A stretch of DNA of 64,000 nt from UBA1672 sp051967755 (GTDB taxonomy: Bacteria > Pseudomonadota > Alphaproteobacteria > Micavibrionales > Micavibrionaceae), in assembly GCA_051967755.1 (NCBI GenBank), contig JBQDYD010000002.1, forward strand, positions 434,001 to 498,000. The letters run 5' to 3'. The position numbers and the translations under genes are program-made. Positions within the stretch are counted from its first letter, which is position 1; each line of letters starts with the position of its first letter. A model generated the notes under the pieces. It did not search any database and had not been told where the DNA came from. It worked only from the letters and a program-made list of their open reading frames with translations. This document shows positions 1-9,072 of the stretch, piece by piece.

Positions 1-99
1 TTGACGTCGATGATTGCAGAGGCCATGAATGAAAATAAAGGGCGTATCTTACCGTATGATCCGGTTCCGCAAGATGCGCGTTTGTTAAAAAGAGGGTGA
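1..99 (+). CDS. 3' end of an unidentified gene upstream of ftsQ
   Basis: An open frame enters from the left edge and stops with TGA at 97-99, 1 base before the ftsQ start. The 32 visible residues end in DARLLKRG and contain no motif I recognise. In alphaproteobacteria the gene before ftsQ is usually ddl or murB, but this tail does not look clearly like either. The tight junction suggests it is co-transcribed with ftsQ. Confidence 0.5.
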   Translation: MTSMIAEAMNENKGRILPYDPVPQDARLLKRG

Positions 100-100
100 T

Positions 101-985
101 ATGGCTGCGAAGAAAGCAAAAAGTAAAAAGGGGGCACGTAAATCCACCATGACCAAAAAGAAGCGTAAAGCTTCGGCAGGGAATGAGCGGCGCGCTCTTA
201 TTAAAAAGATTTCCTTATTCGGTGGTGGTGCATTGGCGTGCTTGTGGCTTCTTGCTTGGTTTGTTCTGGCAGATGGCATGGCGGCGATTGGAAGTTGGGC
301 ATCACGACAAACGATTGCCTTGAGCGCAGATGCCGGATTTATCGTTGAGAATATTCTGGTTGAGGGAAGGGAATATACAGACCCTGATGTTTTGCTTGCG
401 GTTATTAATGTCGGGCAGGGCGATCCTTTATTGTTGTTAGATCCGGCAGAAGCAAAAGAGCAAATTGAGCGGATTGGCTGGGTTAAAACGGCGCGTGTGG
501 AAAGGCGCATGCCTGACACAATATATGTACATTTGGTAGAGCGTGAGCCTGTTGCCCTGTGGCAAAGATATGGTGCGGTATCTCTGGTTGATTCCGAAGG
601 GGAGCTGATTACGAATCAGGGGCTGGAAGATTTTAAAGACCTCCCCATGGTGCTTGGGCACAATGCGCCTAAGAAAACAGGGGATCTGATGGCGATGTTG
701 GGGCAGGTTACTGTCCTAAAGGATATGTTGGATAGAGCCGAGTTAATTGATAACCGTAGATGGGATTTGCATATTGGTGAAGGGCGCGTTATTAAATTGC
801 CCGAGAATAATACTCAAAGCGCTATTGACCATATAAGGCAGCGTCATCAGGAAGATCAAATTCTTACGAAAAATGCTATCATAGAGATTGATGCCAGATA
901 CGATGACAGGCTTATAGTCAGAACGCGTCTTGGTACGGTTCAGGATTACAAAACGAATATTCATAATATAAAAACGCAACTGTAA
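101..985 (+). CDS. ftsQ: Cell division protein FtsQ
   Basis: FtsQ is the bitopic inner-membrane protein that links early and late divisome components. The 294-residue product has a very lysine-rich cytoplasmic N-terminus (residues 1-36), one membrane segment at about 37-57, and a POTRA domain from about residue 80 (FIVENILVEGREYTDPDVL). The conserved FtsQ/DivIB region follows, including the WVKTARVERRMPDTIYVHLVEREPVALW stretch that starts near residue 127. It is 19 bases ahead of ftsA and the context is the dcw cluster. The identification rests on domain order and position. The basic N-terminal tail is longer than in enterobacterial FtsQ, which is common in alphaproteobacteria. Confidence 0.93.
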   Translation: MAAKKAKSKKGARKSTMTKKKRKASAGNERRALIKKISLFGGGALACLWLLAWFVLADGMAAIGSWASRQTIALSADAGFIVENILVEGREYTDPDVLLAVINVGQGDPLLLLDPAEAKEQIERIGWVKTARVERRMPDTIYVHLVEREPVALWQRYGAVSLVDSEGELITNQGLEDFKDLPMVLGHNAPKKTGDLMAMLGQVTVLKDMLDRAELIDNRRWDLHIGEGRVIKLPENNTQSAIDHIRQRHQEDQILTKNAIIEIDARYDDRLIVRTRLGTVQDYKTNIHNIKTQL

Positions 986-1004
986 ATAAGGTAATTAGAC
1001 GCGA

Positions 1005-2279
1005 ATGGCGCAGGATAAATCGACACGACCTAAAGGATCATTATTTGCCGCATTAGATATCGGCAGCTCTAAAACGGCATGTTTTATCGGCCGTATTGTT
1101 GATGATCAGGGGACGTTTGAAATTGTTGGTGTCGGTAATAAACCCTCAGCAGGTGTTAAAAACGGTGCGATTGTAGATCTTGATGCCGCAGAGAATGTAA
1201 TTCGTCAGACTGTTCATGCGGCGGAGAATATGGCCGCTGAGGTGATGCGTGGTTATCCGCTTCGTGAAATTATCGCCAATGTTTCCGGGGTGCATGTGCA
1301 ATCATTTGGCCACAGCGTCACAGTTGAGGTTGGCGGGCATGACATTACAGATAATGATGTGCGCCGCGCCCTTGCGAAAGCGCAGCAAAAAGAGGCGGAT
1401 CAAAGCCTTGAATTAATTCATACGATACCGACTTTCTTTCGTGTTGATGATCAGGACGGGATTCGTGATCCGCGCGGTATGTTTGCAGAAAACCTAAAGG
1501 TTGATGTGAATTTAGTATCCGGTGACGGGTCGGCACTTCGTAATATGGCGTCTTGCATTGAGCGTAGCCATCTGGATATTTCTGCCCTATGTACCGGAGC
1601 GTACGCCGCAGGCTTATCGTCTTTAGTAGATGATGAGATTGAGCTTGGTTGTACAGTCATTGATATCGGTGCGGGTGTAACATCTTTTGCCGTTTTTCAT
1701 AGTGGTTATATGATTTACTGTGATGCCGTTCCCATTGGTGGGCAGCACGTCACAAACGATATTGCCCGTGGTTTAACAACATCAAAGGCCGATGCGGAAC
1801 GATTGAAGATTCTCTATGGCTGCGCTGTTGCATCACAAACAGATGAAGGCGAAATGATTGAGGTCCCGCGTCTTGGTGAAGATGAGCATCAAAAGCCAAA
1901 TCATGTGCCGCGTTCATTCTTGGTCGGGATAATACAGCCCAGGCTTGAAGAGATTTTCGAGCTTGTTCGCGCTAAAATCAAAGATAGCGGTTTGGAAAAG
2001 GTTGTCAGCAGGCGAGTCGTTTTAACCGGTGGTTCCAGTCAAATAATAGGGATCAAAGATCTGTCCGGTCATGTTCTGGATAAACAAGTCAGGCTTGGAA
2101 AGCCGATAAAGCTGACCGGTCTTCCTGACGCGGTTAGCGGCCCTGCATTTTCAACTGTGGCGGGGCTGTTAACATATGCGTCCGAGCATACGGGCGAAAT
2201 GCCGGCAGAGATAATGGCGCAAGTGCGCCCTGAAAATTTTGTGGCGCGCGCTAAACTCTGGCTTAAAGAAAACTGGTAA
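1005..2279 (+). CDS. ftsA: Cell division protein FtsA
   Basis: Actin-like ATPase that tethers FtsZ to the membrane and recruits later divisome proteins. The 424-residue product shows the actin-fold phosphate 1 motif (ALDIGSSKTACFIGR, about residues 16-30), phosphate 2 (TVIDIGAGVTSFAVF, about 218) and the adenosine motif (VVLTGGSSQIIGI, about 338). It ends in a short amphipathic basic/aromatic segment (ARAKLWLKENW), the usual membrane-targeting helix. It lies between ftsQ and ftsZ. The gap to ftsZ is 265 bases, so ftsZ probably has its own promoters. Confidence 0.96.
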   Translation: MAQDKSTRPKGSLFAALDIGSSKTACFIGRIVDDQGTFEIVGVGNKPSAGVKNGAIVDLDAAENVIRQTVHAAENMAAEVMRGYPLREIIANVSGVHVQSFGHSVTVEVGGHDITDNDVRRALAKAQQKEADQSLELIHTIPTFFRVDDQDGIRDPRGMFAENLKVDVNLVSGDGSALRNMASCIERSHLDISALCTGAYAAGLSSLVDDEIELGCTVIDIGAGVTSFAVFHSGYMIYCDAVPIGGQHVTNDIARGLTTSKADAERLKILYGCAVASQTDEGEMIEVPRLGEDEHQKPNHVPRSFLVGIIQPRLEEIFELVRAKIKDSGLEKVVSRRVVLTGGSSQIIGIKDLSGHVLDKQVRLGKPIKLTGLPDAVSGPAFSTVAGLLTYASEHTGEMPAEIMAQVRPENFVARAKLWLKENW

Positions 2280-2544
2280 ATGTAACAACGACTTATCCAC
2301 ATTTATTTGTGGGTATGTTCGGACCGTTTGGGTTCTGTTTTTCTTTTATCGAAAAAATGAATCAGATGTGTGGGTTAGGGTGTTTTCTTGTGAGTTTGAT
2401 TCATGTGTTATGGTGAATTAAATTCGAGATTTATGATTAAAGTCGTGGATAGCATTATGTTTACCCCTTTTCATATAAAAAAATCTTAACTAGACTTCTA
2501 CTCGTCCTACCACGAACATCCAATTCTCAGGGGTTCTTATAATT

Positions 2545-4272
2545 ATGATAAATGTGAAAATGCAAACAGCAGAAGTGCAACAACTTTCTCCAAAGATCGC
2601 CGTTATAGGCGTTGGTGGTGCAGGTGGCAATGCTGTCAATAATATGATTTCGTCCAATCTTGATGGGTGCGAGTTTGTTGTCTGTAACACGGATGCACAA
2701 GCGCTTAACAATTCTTTGGCAGAGCACCAGGTTCAGCTTGGTACAACTGTGACCGGCGGTCTCGGTGCCGGTTCAAAGCCTGAGGTAGGGCAAGCGGCAG
2801 CAGAGGAAAGTCTTGAAGAAGTACTTCGTTTCCTTGATGGGGCCAATATGGCTTTTGTGACTGCCGGAATGGGTGGTGGTACGGGTACTGGCGCTGCGCC
2901 TGTTATTGCTAAGGCATGCCGTCAGCAAGGTATTTTGACTGTGGGGGTCGTAACCAAGCCGTTTCATTTTGAAGGTGTTCATCGTATGGAGCAGGCGGAA
3001 CAGGGTATAGAAGAGCTTCAGCAATATGTTGATACGCTTATTGTTATCCCGAACCAAAATTTGTTCCGTATTGCCAATGAGAAAACAACCTTCGCTGAAG
3101 CTTTCAAAATGGCGGATTCTGTTCTTCAATCAGGTGTTCGCGGCGTAACCGATCTTATGGTGCGTCCCGGTCTTGTTAATTTGGACTTTGCCGATATTAA
3201 AACGGCGATGATGCAAATGGGTAAGGCAATGATGGGAACAGGCGAAGCAAGCGGCGATAAGCGCGCTATCGAAGCTGCGGAAGCTGCAATTAATAATCCG
3301 CTTCTTGATGATGTGTCCATGAAAGGCGCAAACGGCGTTATTATCAATGTGACCGGTGGTTATGATATGACTCTGTTTGAGGCAGATGAAGCATGTAACC
3401 GTATCCGCGATGAGGTTGACCCCAGTGCGAATATTATCTTTGGTGCAACATTTGATGACAGTCTTGATGGTCTGATGCGTGTGTCTATTGTCGCAACAGG
3501 TATAGATAACGAAGCAAAAGGCAAAGTATTTGGTGGCGGTAACGGGCCGGGTACAACAAAGCCTGCGCCTGAAACATTAGATCGTTCGGCGCCGAGTACA
3601 GTAACGGCGGCAGATAAAATTTCCTCTCCGATTTCTAACGCGCCAAAGCAGGCAGAGCGTCCGGCGGCGGCATCCCTATCAGGGCGTGAGGTTATTAAAG
3701 GGCTGACGGCACCTAAACCAATATCACAGCCTGTTGTTCCGCAGCATGCACCGCAAGGGCAGGAAGCGGCATCTTTGGATATGTTTGAGCAGGGTGAATT
3801 TGCGTCAGAGACAAATAAAGCAGGTGAGCCTGTTTTACGTGGTTCAACTTTTGGTGATTCTTTCATTCCGCCAAAGCCGATGCAGCCTGATATGAAAATA
3901 CCTGAAAACGGTGTGGGGCCGCATATCTCTAATTTTCACGGAGAGCATGTTGAAAAAGATGCTGCGCCTCAAATGCGCTCATCCAAGCTTCAGCTGAATC
4001 CGCCTAAAGCTTTGTATCCTTCTGCAAGTCCGCAGAATAAACAGTCACGTACGCCGTCTCTGTTCGAGCGTATTACGGGCTCAGTCCAGCAACATATCGA
4101 TAATCTGAGAGATGATAGCGATATGGTGAAGTCGCAAGAGGCATCACCGGCTGATAAAGGGCTTGAGTCTCCCTCCCAAGAAACTCTTGATATCAATAAG
4201 CCTGCAAAACCGGCAGTGCAAATTGATGAAGAGCTTGATATCCCAGCATTTCTGCGTAGACAAGCAAACTAA
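2545..4272 (+). CDS. ftsZ: Cell division protein FtsZ
   Basis: Tubulin-like GTPase that forms the Z ring. It has the nucleotide-binding start GVGGAGGNAVNNM (about residue 22), the tubulin signature GGGTGTGAAP (about 111), and the synergy loop NLDFADIK (about 212), together making a complete GTPase of about 320 residues. A long Pro/Ala/Ser-rich unstructured linker follows, and the chain ends in the conserved FtsA-binding tail DELDIPAFLRRQAN-like peptide (ELDIPAFLRRQAN). The length of 575 residues is typical of alphaproteobacteria with extended linkers. A second ATG at 2560 (MQTAEV) is possible. A purine-rich AGGGG lies about 12 bases ahead of the first ATG. The gene is followed by a strong terminator. 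Confidence 0.97.
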   Translation: MINVKMQTAEVQQLSPKIAVIGVGGAGGNAVNNMISSNLDGCEFVVCNTDAQALNNSLAEHQVQLGTTVTGGLGAGSKPEVGQAAAEESLEEVLRFLDGANMAFVTAGMGGGTGTGAAPVIAKACRQQGILTVGVVTKPFHFEGVHRMEQAEQGIEELQQYVDTLIVIPNQNLFRIANEKTTFAEAFKMADSVLQSGVRGVTDLMVRPGLVNLDFADIKTAMMQMGKAMMGTGEASGDKRAIEAAEAAINNPLLDDVSMKGANGVIINVTGGYDMTLFEADEACNRIRDEVDPSANIIFGATFDDSLDGLMRVSIVATGIDNEAKGKVFGGGNGPGTTKPAPETLDRSAPSTVTAADKISSPISNAPKQAERPAAASLSGREVIKGLTAPKPISQPVVPQHAPQGQEAASLDMFEQGEFASETNKAGEPVLRGSTFGDSFIPPKPMQPDMKIPENGVGPHISNFHGEHVEKDAAPQMRSSKLQLNPPKALYPSASPQNKQSRTPSLFERITGSVQQHIDNLRDDSDMVKSQEASPADKGLESPSQETLDINKPAKPAVQIDEELDIPAFLRRQAN

Positions 4273-4305
4273 AAGTTTTACCCTTGTGTCTTCTACTATC
4301 GGGTT

Positions 4306-4336
4306 AAAAGAGCTCTGAGACGTCAGGGCTCTTTTT
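4306..4336 (+). terminator. Rho-independent terminator of ftsZ
   Basis: A 13-base stem AAAAGAGCTCTGA / TCAGGGCTCTTTT (one G-T pair) with loop GACG is followed by a T run. It lies 33 bases after the ftsZ stop and closes the division cluster. Confidence 0.9.
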
Positions 4337-4426
4337 AGTTTCTCTATTTTACTTTCTTATGCCTTACTCATTTTTTACGTATCTTATAAGTGTCGTTACT
4401 CGTGCCTGTCATAAAGTAAAATATAA

Positions 4427-4630
4427 TTATTCCAAATCTTCAATTAGATTTTTGGCATTGTCTGTCATGGCTTGTAGTGAAAAATCAACTCCAGACGATG
4501 TAGAATCAATGAATAGTCTGATGTCATCGGTAAAATCGAAAACTACTGTATTGTCACTAATAGGTTCAATTTTTTCTATTTTATAGTTGTTAAATAAATT
4601 TTTAAGTAGAGTGATTTGCTGTTCATTCAT
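4427..4630 (-). CDS. Small hypothetical protein between ftsZ and lpxC
   Basis: A 67-residue acidic protein (begins MNEQQITLLKNLF, ends NLIEDLE) on the strand opposite to its neighbours. Its amino-acid composition is protein-like, with alternating hydrophobic and charged residues (DNTVVFDFTDDIRLFID). The overlapping plus-strand frame is low-complexity and less convincing. There is no signal peptide, membrane segment or known domain. The Shine-Dalgarno match is weak (AAGG at about 10 bases). The rest of 4337-4829 holds only the lpxC promoter region. Whether it is expressed is uncertain. Confidence 0.45.
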   Translation of the reverse strand: MNEQQITLLKNLFNNYKIEKIEPISDNTVVFDFTDDIRLFIDSTSSGVDFSLQAMTDNAKNLIEDLE

Positions 4631-4698
4631 TTCTTGATACCTTTTAAATTGTCTATAATCTTTATGTCACATTTGTAACATATCGAAACAAAGCGTGA

Positions 4699-4728
4699 TT
4701 TGATGCAGTGCATTGTTTTTTATATAGT
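4699..4728 (+). promoter_or_regulatory. Candidate sigma70-type promoter of lpxC
   Basis: TTGATG at 4699-4704 and TATAGT at 4723-4728, separated by 18 bases, lie about 100 bases ahead of lpxC. An overlapping TATATA at 4721 gives a 16-base spacer. Confidence 0.45.
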
Positions 4729-4829
4729 CCTAATATAAGAAAGCTATATCCTGTAAAAACAAGGGTATAGCAATAAATCAGGGGCTATTTCGTATAAAAT
4801 TGAATAGATAAAGAAAGTAAACGCCGTAA

Positions 4830-5762
4830 ATGACATATGTGATGCAACAAACATTAAATAAGAAAATGACCCTTGCCGGTATTGGTCTTCATTCCGGTAA
4901 GGAAATTACTATGCACTTGATTCCAGCAGAGGAAAATCAAGGGATTGTGTTTGTGCGCACCGATTTACCAAAAGGGAAAAATGTTATTCCTGCGCTTTGG
5001 GATGCAGTGGTTGATACGCAACTATGTACGGTAATCGGCAATGAGCATGGTGCAACTGTGGGCACGATTGAGCATTTAATGTCTGCATTGCGCGGCTGTG
5101 GTGTTGATAACGTTGTTGTTGAAATTAATGCATCAGAAGTTCCTGCAATGGATGGAAGCGCGATGCCTTTTGTTAAACTGATCGAAGAGGCCGGCGTTAA
5201 AAAGCAAAATCTTGCCCGTCGTATGATCCGCGTATTGAAAGAGGTTTCAGTTCAAGACGGCGATAAGCGCGTTACCTTGAGCCCGGATGAATCATGTACT
5301 TTTGTTGGTGAAATTAATTTTGATCATGGAAAAATCGGTAACCAAAAATTTAGTACGCAGTTGGTTAACGGTAACTTTAAACATGATATTGCCGAGGCAC
5401 GCACATTTGGATTTTTCCACGAAGCAGAATGGCTGCGTTCTCAGGGGCTTGGGCTTGGCGGTTCATTGGATAATGCCATTATTTTGGATCAAGAAGGGGT
5501 TATGAACCCTGATGGCCTTCGCTTCGGTAATGAATTTATCCGTCATAAATTACTGGATGCAATCGGTGACTTGTATCTTGCAGGTGGCCAGATTCTAGGT
5601 TTGTACGATAGCCAGAAAGCCGGTCATGCAATTAATAATGCGATATTGCATGAGCTGTTCTCAGATGAATCAAATTGGGAATATGTTGAGCAATCCTACG
5701 GCGTTGAAAGTAAAGTCGAGGCCGTTAAGGGTGATCTTGAGGGCGCACTAATTAGCGCTTAG
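4830..5762 (+). CDS. lpxC: UDP-3-O-acyl-N-acetylglucosamine deacetylase LpxC
   Basis: Zinc enzyme for the committed step of lipid A synthesis, removing acetate from UDP-3-O-acyl-GlcNAc in the cytoplasm. The product (310 residues) has the family start TLAGIGLHSGKE, the zinc histidine motif TIEHLMSALRGCGVDN (about residue 79), the EARTFGF motif (about 190), GLGGSLDNAI, and the second zinc site RHKLLDAIGDLYLAG (about 237). A start at 4842 (MQQTLNKK) would match many homologues better, but no clear ribosome site decides between them. Its place after ftsZ is the standard alphaproteobacterial order. Confidence 0.96.
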   Translation: MTYVMQQTLNKKMTLAGIGLHSGKEITMHLIPAEENQGIVFVRTDLPKGKNVIPALWDAVVDTQLCTVIGNEHGATVGTIEHLMSALRGCGVDNVVVEINASEVPAMDGSAMPFVKLIEEAGVKKQNLARRMIRVLKEVSVQDGDKRVTLSPDESCTFVGEINFDHGKIGNQKFSTQLVNGNFKHDIAEARTFGFFHEAEWLRSQGLGLGGSLDNAIILDQEGVMNPDGLRFGNEFIRHKLLDAIGDLYLAGGQILGLYDSQKAGHAINNAILHELFSDESNWEYVEQSYGVESKVEAVKGDLEGALISA

Positions 5763-5809
5763 TCGAGACTTATCACTCTCATAACGTTATGTTTACATAA
5801 TATATTTAT

Positions 5810-5845
5810 AATGGTGTCTTTAGTATAATAAAGGGCACCATTTTT
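5810..5845 (+). terminator. Terminator of lpxC
   Basis: AATGGTGTCTTTA pairs with TAAAGGGCACCATT (one bulge, G-T pairs) around a short AT loop, followed by TTTTT. It lies 48 bases after the lpxC stop. Confidence 0.75.
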
Positions 5846-5879
5846 GTTTCGACATTTCTTTTTTTCAGTATTATTTACC

Positions 5880-6053
5880 ATGATGCTCGCATTCTATGAT
5901 GTTGGCACTGCGGTCTCTGCGGCTGAGAAAATTGAATACCGCGCATCACATTATAGTCGTCTGAGTGAACGGCCATATAAAGCGCGCCCTGGGGGCAAGG
6001 CCTATACCGGGGTTTCTTATCGTTTTGCGTCTTATCGGGTCAGATCACGATAG
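5880..6053 (+). CDS. Possible small exported basic peptide
   Basis: A 57-residue frame from ATG 5880. It has a short hydrophobic start ending VSAAEK, then a basic, Tyr/Ser/Arg-rich tail. An upstream in-frame TTG at 5844 would add 12 residues but overlaps the lpxC terminator, so I do not use it. No ribosome site or known domain is visible. It could be a chance frame. Apart from this frame, 5846-6150 holds nothing else I can support. Confidence 0.25.
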   Translation: MMLAFYDVGTAVSAAEKIEYRASHYSRLSERPYKARPGGKAYTGVSYRFASYRVRSR

Positions 6054-6153
6054 CATTCAATCATACGCGGACCAATTAATCGGCTTCGCGCAATTTTTTT
6101 GAGATTCCATCAATGTCTAGTGTGAGCCGGTTGTTGCAGGATGACACTTACGG

Positions 6154-6183
6154 TTGCATAAAGTTTCTTCGCGGTGCTATGAT
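6154..6183 (+). promoter_or_regulatory. Candidate promoter of the small gene at 6215
   Basis: TTGCAT (6154-6159) and TATGAT (6178-6183) with an 18-base spacer lie about 30 bases ahead of the GTG start at 6215. This supports that small frame being a gene. Confidence 0.4.
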
Positions 6184-6214
6184 TTAAGTCTATTAGATCG
6201 TGGGGGAAGGAATC

Positions 6215-6439
6215 GTGCCGTTATTCCGTGTTTTTATCGCTTTAATGTTGGTCAGCGTATCTATCGCTTTTATTGATTCCAGCAGCTCTGCAATGGTGTC
6301 AGAGGAGGGCTCCGGCGGTTTCTTCGGGCTTGTTTCTGCTGATTCAAAGGCAGGCAAAGGCAGCAAAACAGTTAAAGCTCCATATACGGAATATACTGTC
6401 CGTTTGCATGCTGATAAGAAAAAGTATAGAGAGCGATAG
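6215..6439 (+). CDS. Small membrane or exported hypothetical protein
   Basis: 74 residues from GTG 6215, chosen because GGGGGAAGGA sits directly ahead at the usual spacing. An upstream GTG at 6200 has no such site. One hydrophobic segment (VFIALMLVSVSIAFI) is followed by a Ser/Gly-rich stretch and a basic tail ending KKKYRER. No family is recognised. It lies between lpxC and bamD with a promoter-like sequence in front, so an envelope role is possible but unproven. Confidence 0.45.
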   Translation: MPLFRVFIALMLVSVSIAFIDSSSSAMVSEEGSGGFFGLVSADSKAGKGSKTVKAPYTEYTVRLHADKKKYRER

Positions 6440-6539
6440 CTTTTCCAGAGCTTATCCATCTATTTGAAGTAAAACCCCTTTCATTCGCCATTGCTTCGGT
6501 TTATCAATAGATAATAGCAAAAATTCGGAGTCCGTATCT

Positions 6540-7373
6540 ATGTGTCAGAATACACGCATTAAAAAACCATTCTTAATCTTGTTTGGTTTACTTGTTTTAG
6601 CTGGGTGTTCCAGCTCGGGTAAACAAGAACCGCCTGTTGAGACCGCGGAAGCCGAAACACTTTATGAGCGGGCATCAAATGCGATGAAGGATGAGCGCTA
6701 TGTAGAGGCGACCAAATATTTTGAAGAGGTTGAGCGACAGCACCCATATTCTAAATGGTCTACACGCGCGCAGCTTATGGCGGCATATTCCTCTTATTTG
6801 GATCAACGATATGATGAAGCCATTGGGTCGCTGAACCGTTATATACAGTTACATCCCGGGGCTGAGGATATCGATTATGCGTATTATCTGAAGGCCATGT
6901 GTTTTTATGAGCAAATATCAGATGTACGCCGCGACCAAAATATGACTGTTCAAGCGGTCAAAGCCTTAAATACTTTGATTGCGCGTTTCCCGAACAGCGA
7001 ATATGCGCGTGATGCGATGTTAAAACGTGATCTGACATTAGATCATTTGGCCGGTAAAGAAATGGAAATCGGCCGTTATTATCTGAATCGTGGGCATGTG
7101 AATGCGGCGATTAATCGTTTCCGTTCTGTTGTGGCGAATTTCCAAACAACAAGTCATGTCGCAGAAGCATTACACAGGCTGGTTGAAGCATATCTTACAC
7201 TTGGCCTGAAGGGGGAAGCCTATCAAGTGGCCGCGGTTTTGGGGCACAACTATCCCGGAAGTAAGTGGTATGAACGTTCTTACATGCTTTTGGATGATGA
7301 ACAACGCCAGAAAATTATTGATGAACGCGGTATCGTAGAGCGTACATTAGATACGCTACTTAAGCCCGATTAA
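6540..7373 (+). CDS. bamD: Outer-membrane assembly lipoprotein BamD (ComL)
   Basis: Essential lipoprotein of the BAM complex that inserts beta-barrel proteins into the outer membrane. The 277-residue product has a signal sequence ending in the lipobox LAGC with the acylated Cys at residue 23. Tetratricopeptide-like repeats follow (ETLYERASNAMKDERYVEA, HPYSKWSTRAQLMAAYS, YLDQRYDEAIGSLNRYI), with the family motif VNAAINRFRSVVANF. GGAG lies 12 bases before ATG. It is followed closely by recN, as in many alphaproteobacteria. Confidence 0.94.
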   Translation: MCQNTRIKKPFLILFGLLVLAGCSSSGKQEPPVETAEAETLYERASNAMKDERYVEATKYFEEVERQHPYSKWSTRAQLMAAYSSYLDQRYDEAIGSLNRYIQLHPGAEDIDYAYYLKAMCFYEQISDVRRDQNMTVQAVKALNTLIARFPNSEYARDAMLKRDLTLDHLAGKEMEIGRYYLNRGHVNAAINRFRSVVANFQTTSHVAEALHRLVEAYLTLGLKGEAYQVAAVLGHNYPGSKWYERSYMLLDDEQRQKIIDERGIVERTLDTLLKPD

Positions 7374-7393
7374 ACTATGGAGTAAAGACAATC

Positions 7394-9049
7394 ATGCTGA
7401 TGGAATTGAACATCGATAATGTTGTTCTTATTGATCGGCTGACGATTGCTTTTAAACATGGTTTATGCGTTTTGACAGGGGAGACAGGCGCAGGTAAATC
7501 TGTTTTGCTCGATTCTCTGGGCTTGGCTTTAGGCGTACGCGCAGAAAGTGGCTTAGTTCGAAAAGGTGCGGAGCGTGCCAGTGTTACTGCCAGCTTTCAA
7601 ATTTCAGATAATCATCAGGCTTACACACTCTTAAAAGACGCTGATATCGCAATCGAAGATGATATTTTATTGCTCCGCCGTGTTGTGAACACATCAGGTA
7701 AAAGCCGCGCATTTATTAATGACCAGCCGGTAAGTATTGGTTTACTTAAGCAAGTTGGGGATACGCTCGTTGAAATACACGGGCAGTTTGAAACGCAGGG
7801 GCTGCTTAACCCCGCCACGCATCGGGACATGCTTGATGCCTATGCAGGTATAGATGGGCAATCTTTACGGGGCGCCTGGGATGCTTGGAAAGATAAAGAA
7901 CTGCAGCGTGATGAATTGATGCGTCAGTCAGGCCGTGCGAGCGAAGAGCAAGAATATCTGAAATTATCTTTAGAGGATTTAACGTCCCTTAATCCGCAAG
8001 TTGGCGAAGAAGAAGAACTCTCACAAATGCGAGAGAGGCTAAAAAACCATGACCGCGTTCTAGAGGGGCTAAGCCTTGCTCATTCGTATTTGAATGCAGA
8101 ACAAGACCCCGTTCAAAAGGCATGGGCGGAGCTGGATAAAATATCAGATGCAGGCGGGCAATCTGTTGATGATGCGATGAGCGCGCTATCGCGGGCATCC
8201 TCTGAAATCGCTGAAGCTGATAGTGCGATACAAGCGGCGCTCAGTGATTTGCAAGAGGGAGACTATAATCTGGAGGAGATTGATGATCGCCTTTATGCCC
8301 TTCGTATGCAGGCACGAAAGCATCAATGCACCCCCGATGAACTGCCGATTGTCATGGATAAGATAGAGCAACAATTGGCCATGATTGAAGATTCAGGGGA
8401 AGGGGTAGAAAGGCTGAAACGTGAATGCGAACAGGCCAAAGAAATCTATGTAGAAAAAGCTGAAGAATTGAGTGCAAAACGCCAATCTGTGGCACAAACT
8501 CTGGGGGAGTTGGTAAAGAAAGAACTGGCACCGTTAAAGCTGGAAAAGGCGAGCTTTGTTACGCGTGTGCAGCGTTTGGATGAAATAGAGTGGGGCGCGC
8601 ACGGGATTGATCGTGTTCGCTTTTTGGTGTCGACCAATCCGGGGCGAGAGCCCGGGCCGATCCATAAAATTGCATCAGGCGGTGAAATGTCTCGGTTTAT
8701 GCTCGCCCTTAAGGTGATTATCGCGCAGGCGGGAAGTACACATAGCTTTATTTTTGATGAGGTCGATGCCGGTATTGGCGGGGCGACGGCAGACGCGGTT
8801 GGGGAACGTTTGGCAAGGTTATCCGAATCAAAACAGGTTCTGGTTGTAACGCATGCGCCGCAAGTGGCTGCACGTGCAAATCATCATTGGATTGTTTCAA
8901 AAAGCGGTGATCAGGATGTGAAAACAGACATCACGGCACTTAACTCAAGAGAAGAGCGTTGCGAGGAAATTGCGCGTATGCTTGCAGGGGCAGATATAAC
9001 GGCAGAGGCTCGCGCGGCCGCGAATAAGCTTCTTGATAACGCAGCATAA
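7394..9049 (+). CDS. recN: DNA repair protein RecN
   Basis: SMC-like ATPase of double-strand-break repair. The 551-residue product has Walker A GETGAGKS (about residues 29-36), a central coiled-coil region (about 150-370), the ABC-type signature ASGGEMSRF (about 427) and Walker B FIFDEVDAGIGG. The H-loop LVVTHAPQVAA follows. The length agrees with the family. It lies 20 bases after bamD and 23 bases before the phospholipase D-like gene, so these probably share a transcript. I see no LexA-type box directly in front. Confidence 0.96.
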   Translation: MLMELNIDNVVLIDRLTIAFKHGLCVLTGETGAGKSVLLDSLGLALGVRAESGLVRKGAERASVTASFQISDNHQAYTLLKDADIAIEDDILLLRRVVNTSGKSRAFINDQPVSIGLLKQVGDTLVEIHGQFETQGLLNPATHRDMLDAYAGIDGQSLRGAWDAWKDKELQRDELMRQSGRASEEQEYLKLSLEDLTSLNPQVGEEEELSQMRERLKNHDRVLEGLSLAHSYLNAEQDPVQKAWAELDKISDAGGQSVDDAMSALSRASSEIAEADSAIQAALSDLQEGDYNLEEIDDRLYALRMQARKHQCTPDELPIVMDKIEQQLAMIEDSGEGVERLKRECEQAKEIYVEKAEELSAKRQSVAQTLGELVKKELAPLKLEKASFVTRVQRLDEIEWGAHGIDRVRFLVSTNPGREPGPIHKIASGGEMSRFMLALKVIIAQAGSTHSFIFDEVDAGIGGATADAVGERLARLSESKQVLVVTHAPQVAARANHHWIVSKSGDQDVKTDITALNSREERCEEIARMLAGADITAEARAAANKLLDNAA

Positions 9050-9072
9050 TTTCTAACTGGAGGGAGGGCATT

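Noticed and set aside
85..519. Minus-strand open frame opposite ftsQ
   Set aside because: It lies fully inside ftsQ, is Ser/Pro/Ala-rich in an unprotein-like way, and has no ribosome site. The same holds for the other long opposite-strand frames across ftsZ, recN, ligA, mreB and icd.
2239..2421. 60-residue plus-strand frame overlapping the ftsA end
   Set aside because: Cys/Phe-rich random-looking translation, starts inside ftsA, no ribosome site. The stretch is better read as the ftsZ upstream region.
5844..5880. TTG start for the small frame at 5880
   Set aside because: It overlaps the lpxC terminator, and no ribosome site is present.
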